NCBI GenBank assembly: GCA_937892025.1
Contig: CALAVA010000082.1
Coordinates: 1 to 8,768, forward strand
DNA: 8,768 nt
Direction of reading: 5' to 3'
Origin: an uncultured Bacteroidales bacterium
GTDB lineage: Bacteria > Bacteroidota > Bacteroidia > Bacteroidales > WCHB1-69
The notes under the pieces were generated by a model that saw only the letters and a program-made list of their open reading frames with translations, did not search any database and was not told the DNA's origin. Positions 7,144 to 8,768 of this stretch are shown here, in pieces; the stretch's first letter is position 1; every line of letters starts with the position of its first letter. Both the position numbers and the translations under genes were made by a program.

Positions 7144-7877
7144 CTGCAGACGAAAAAATCTATCAGATAAATGAAGTGGTAATTCCAAGGGTTGGGAGCG
7201 ACAAGATTTTCAAATCATTGTCGTTCTCTCATTTGATTGAACTATTGTCTATTGATAATCCTCTAAAACGCTCGTTCTACGAAATCGAAACCATAAAAGG
7301 CTGCTGGAGTGTGCGTGAATTGAGGCGGCAGATAGACACGCTTTGCTATGAGCGGGCTGGCATCAGCAAGAATCCCGAAAAACTGATGGCTTTGGTGAAT
7401 GATAAGGCAGAGGTGGCCACTTCGACAAGCATCGTCAAGTCGCCGTATGTGTTTGATTTCCTGGGGCTGAAAAGTGCCGATGTCGTTGAGGAAAGCGACC
7501 TTGAAACGCTGCTGATTAGCCATATCCAAGAGTTCATTTTGGAATTGGGTGAGGGTTTCTGCTTTGAAGGAAGACAGAAGCGGATTTTGATTGACGAAGA
7601 GTATTTCCACATCGATTTGGTGTTCTACAACCGTCTGCTGAGATGTTTCGTGCTTATCGACTTGAAACGAGGCAAATTAAAAGCACCAAGACATCGGACA
7701 AATGCAAATGTACGTCAACTACTACGACAGGGAGGTGAAGTTGGCTGACGAAAATCCGACAATCGGGATTCTGCTGTGCCACGACAAGGATAATGCCGTT
7801 GTGGAATACACGCTGCCACAGGATAACAACCAGATTTTTGCGGCAAAATACGCAACTGTACTCCCAAGCAAGGACGA

Positions 7878-7913
7878 TTTGCGGCAATTGATTTTGAATA
7901 AATGATAAATTTG
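7878..7913 (+). promoter_or_regulatory. Possible Bacteroidetes-type promoter for the RhuM-like gene
   Basis: TAAATTTG at 7906-7913 is an exact match to the -7 consensus TAnnTTTG and starts right after the nuclease stop codon. The best upstream TTTG is at 7878-7881, 24 bp before it, slightly longer than the usual spacing. The distance to the RhuM-like start is about 80 bp. Weak, since only the -7 element is strong. Confidence 0.3.
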
Positions 7914-7936
7914 CATACTACTAACGAATAAATTAT

Positions 7937-7948
7937 TGAATGAAGTAA
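7937..7948 (+). repeat. Direct repeat TGAATGAAGTAA, right copy
   Basis: Identical to 6726-6737, 1211 bp apart start to start. It lies in the leader of the RhuM-like gene, 32 bp past the nuclease stop codon and 58 bp before the RhuM-like start. Confidence 0.6.
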
Positions 7949-7952
7949 TAAA

Positions 7953-7968
7953 ATATTAACATATTAAC
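7953..7968 (+). repeat. Tandem 8-bp repeat ATATTAAC x2
   Basis: Two perfect back-to-back copies of ATATTAAC in the untranslated leader of the RhuM-like gene, about 26 bp before its start. Only two units, so slippage potential is low. It may be chance in AT-rich DNA. Confidence 0.5.
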
Positions 7969-7994
7969 AATCTGAGCTTTACGCTCTAACATTC

Positions 7995-8768
7995 ATGACT
8001 GATAAAAACGAAATCATATTATATCAACCCAACGAAGCAATAAAACTTGAAGTTCGCCTCGACGAAGAGACCGTGTGGCTTACGCAGGCACAGATGGCTG
8101 AATTGTTTGAGACAACACGAAATAATGTTACGTTGCACATTAGCAATATATTCAAAGAACATGAGCTTGAGAAGGATTCAGTATGTAAGGATTCCTTACT
8201 AACTGCCGCCGACGGGAAAAAGTACAAAACAAAGTTCTACAACCTTGATGTCATTATATCTGTCGGCTACAGAGTAAAGTCGCTTCGTGGCACGCAGTTC
8301 CGCCAATGGGCAAACCGCGTTTTGAAAGAGTATCTGCTGAAAGGATATGCTATCAACCAGCAACTCATGCACCTTGAAAAACGAATTGACAATAGACTTG
8401 GTGCAATTGAAAATAAACTATCAGACCATCAGCAAAAAATTGACTTTTTCGTGCGCACGTCTTTGCCACCTGTAGAAGGCATATTCTACGATGGGCAAAT
8501 GTTTGAGCCATTCGCATTTGTCAACAAACTTATCCGTTCGGCAACAAAACGCATTGTACTGATAGACAATTATGTTGACGAGTCGGTACTTTTGCGGTTG
8601 GCAGAACGAGCAAACGGCGTTTCGGCTACTGTTTACACACAACAGACATCACCATCGTTTCGTGTTGCCATCGAGCGCCACAACACTGAATATTCACCCA
8701 TTGTAGTGCATAGTTTTTCAAAGGCACACGACCGTTTTCTTCTTATTGACGATGATGTTTACCATATC
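7995..8768 (+). CDS. rhuM: RhuM-family protein, N-terminal 258 residues (runs off the window)
   Basis: An open frame from the ATG at 7995 to the last base with no stop. The N-terminal part matches virulence RhuM/ORF6N-like proteins: RLDEETVWLTQAQMAELFET (21-40) leads a helix-turn-helix-like region, followed by FYNLDVIISVGYRVKSLRG (81-99) and FRQWANRVLKEYLLKGYAIN (102-121). A polar helical linker follows (about 122-152). The C-terminal part (about 160-258) holds IVLIDNYVDESVL and AHDRFLLIDDDVYHI. H245-x-R247-x4-D252 resembles the phospholipase-D HxKx4D motif with Arg for Lys, but no catalytic claim is made. Full-length relatives are a little over 300 residues, so the last part is beyond the window. 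RhuM genes are frequent passengers of Bacteroidetes restriction-modification and mobile loci, in line with the YhcG-like neighbour. It has its own leader of about 90 bp, so it need not be co-transcribed with the nuclease. Confidence 0.88.
   Translation, partial: MTDKNEIILYQPNEAIKLEVRLDEETVWLTQAQMAELFETTRNNVTLHISNIFKEHELEKDSVCKDSLLTAADGKKYKTKFYNLDVIISVGYRVKSLRGTQFRQWANRVLKEYLLKGYAINQQLMHLEKRIDNRLGAIENKLSDHQQKIDFFVRTSLPPVEGIFYDGQMFEPFAFVNKLIRSATKRIVLIDNYVDESVLLRLAERANGVSATVYTQQTSPSFRVAIERHNTEYSPIVVHSFSKAHDRFLLIDDDVYHI

Larger units (their letters stand above)
6756..7905 (+). pseudogene. YhcG/DUF1016-family PD-(D/E)XK nuclease, frameshifted near the 3' end
   Basis: The first frame (6756-7748) has the DUF1016 N-terminal helical region (RNWLVGYWIVEFEQNG, KGMGATMLSQCRRFYMIYP) and the C-terminal YhcG nuclease domain with D287 in HIDLVFY and D302-L-K304 as the D...(D/E)xK metal-binding core. 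After GKLK at residue 309 the frame is lost. The family sequence HQDIGQMQMYVNYYDREVKL continues one base over and runs to 7905. Taking one A from the A-run at 7679-7682 restores a 382-residue protein of normal family length. The catalytic core is before the break, but the shifted frame replaces the last roughly 70 residues with about 20 unrelated ones. Residues 104-130 hold a duplicated IFQTL(T/S)EK segment encoded by palindromes. The gene is GC-richer than the operon before it except for this middle patch. Such nucleases often sit inside type I restriction-modification loci; their exact job is unclear. Confidence 0.88.

Noticed and set aside
7263..7610. Minus-strand open frames opposite the nuclease gene
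   Set aside because: They show no recognisable motif and lie opposite a well-supported family protein; they are shadows of it. The same holds for the other minus-strand frames in the window.
7974..7986. GAGC-TTTAC-GCTC inverted repeat before the RhuM-like gene as terminator or integron attC-like site
   Set aside because: Arms are only 4 bp, there is no T-run after it, and the GTTRRRY core is not matched on either strand.
1..8768. CRISPR array, tRNA or rRNA genes, insertion-sequence transposase
   Set aside because: No regularly spaced repeats, no tRNA cloverleaf or CCA end, no rRNA-like stretch and no transposase-like protein were seen.

Overview
This is an AT-rich stretch of what is most likely a Bacteroidetes (Bacteroidales-type) chromosome. 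Genes start without a recognisable Shine-Dalgarno and instead follow A-rich leaders such as TARAAAGATATG. Possible promoters resemble the Bacteroidetes TTTG / TAnnTTTG pattern. The encoded proteins read like Bacteroidetes members of their families. All supported genes are on the + strand.

Bases 1-6661 hold one tightly packed operon, the end of a type II fatty-acid/polyketide-like cluster of the aryl polyene / flexirubin (dialkylresorcinol-associated) class. In order: the 3' end of a probable TetR-type regulator (broken by a frameshift), a membrane-associated PlsC-like acyltransferase, a KAS I/II ketosynthase, an acyl carrier protein, a hot-dog dehydratase-like protein (ApeP-like), a 4HBT/YbgC-like thioesterase, a second hot-dog dehydratase-like protein (ApeI-like), a phytoene-desaturase-like FAD oxidoreductase (broken by a frameshift) and a FabG-type ketoreductase. 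Gaps are 31 bp or less and several genes touch or overlap. Together they supply condensation, ketoreduction, dehydration, release and lipid transfer for a carrier-bound polyene chain. Aryl-starter activation (ligase, ammonia lyase), a chain-length-factor partner, glycosyltransferase and exporter are not here and would be expected upstream.

Bases 6662-8768 are a different, accessory module that is visibly more GC-rich. It carries a YhcG/DUF1016 PD-(D/E)XK nuclease gene (broken by a frameshift) and the first 258 codons of a RhuM-family protein that runs off the window. Such genes commonly travel with type I restriction-modification loci in Bacteroidetes. A 12-bp direct repeat lies about 30 bp outside each end of the nuclease gene, and two related palindromes sit inside its reading frame in an AT-rich patch.

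The pathway class is known, so I do not claim a wholly new system. The points most worth following are: the two dehydratase-like proteins, which appear to lack complementary halves of the catalytic dyad; three independent frame breaks, each mended by changing one A in a short A-run; and the palindromic, mosaic interior and repeat-flanked layout of the nuclease gene.
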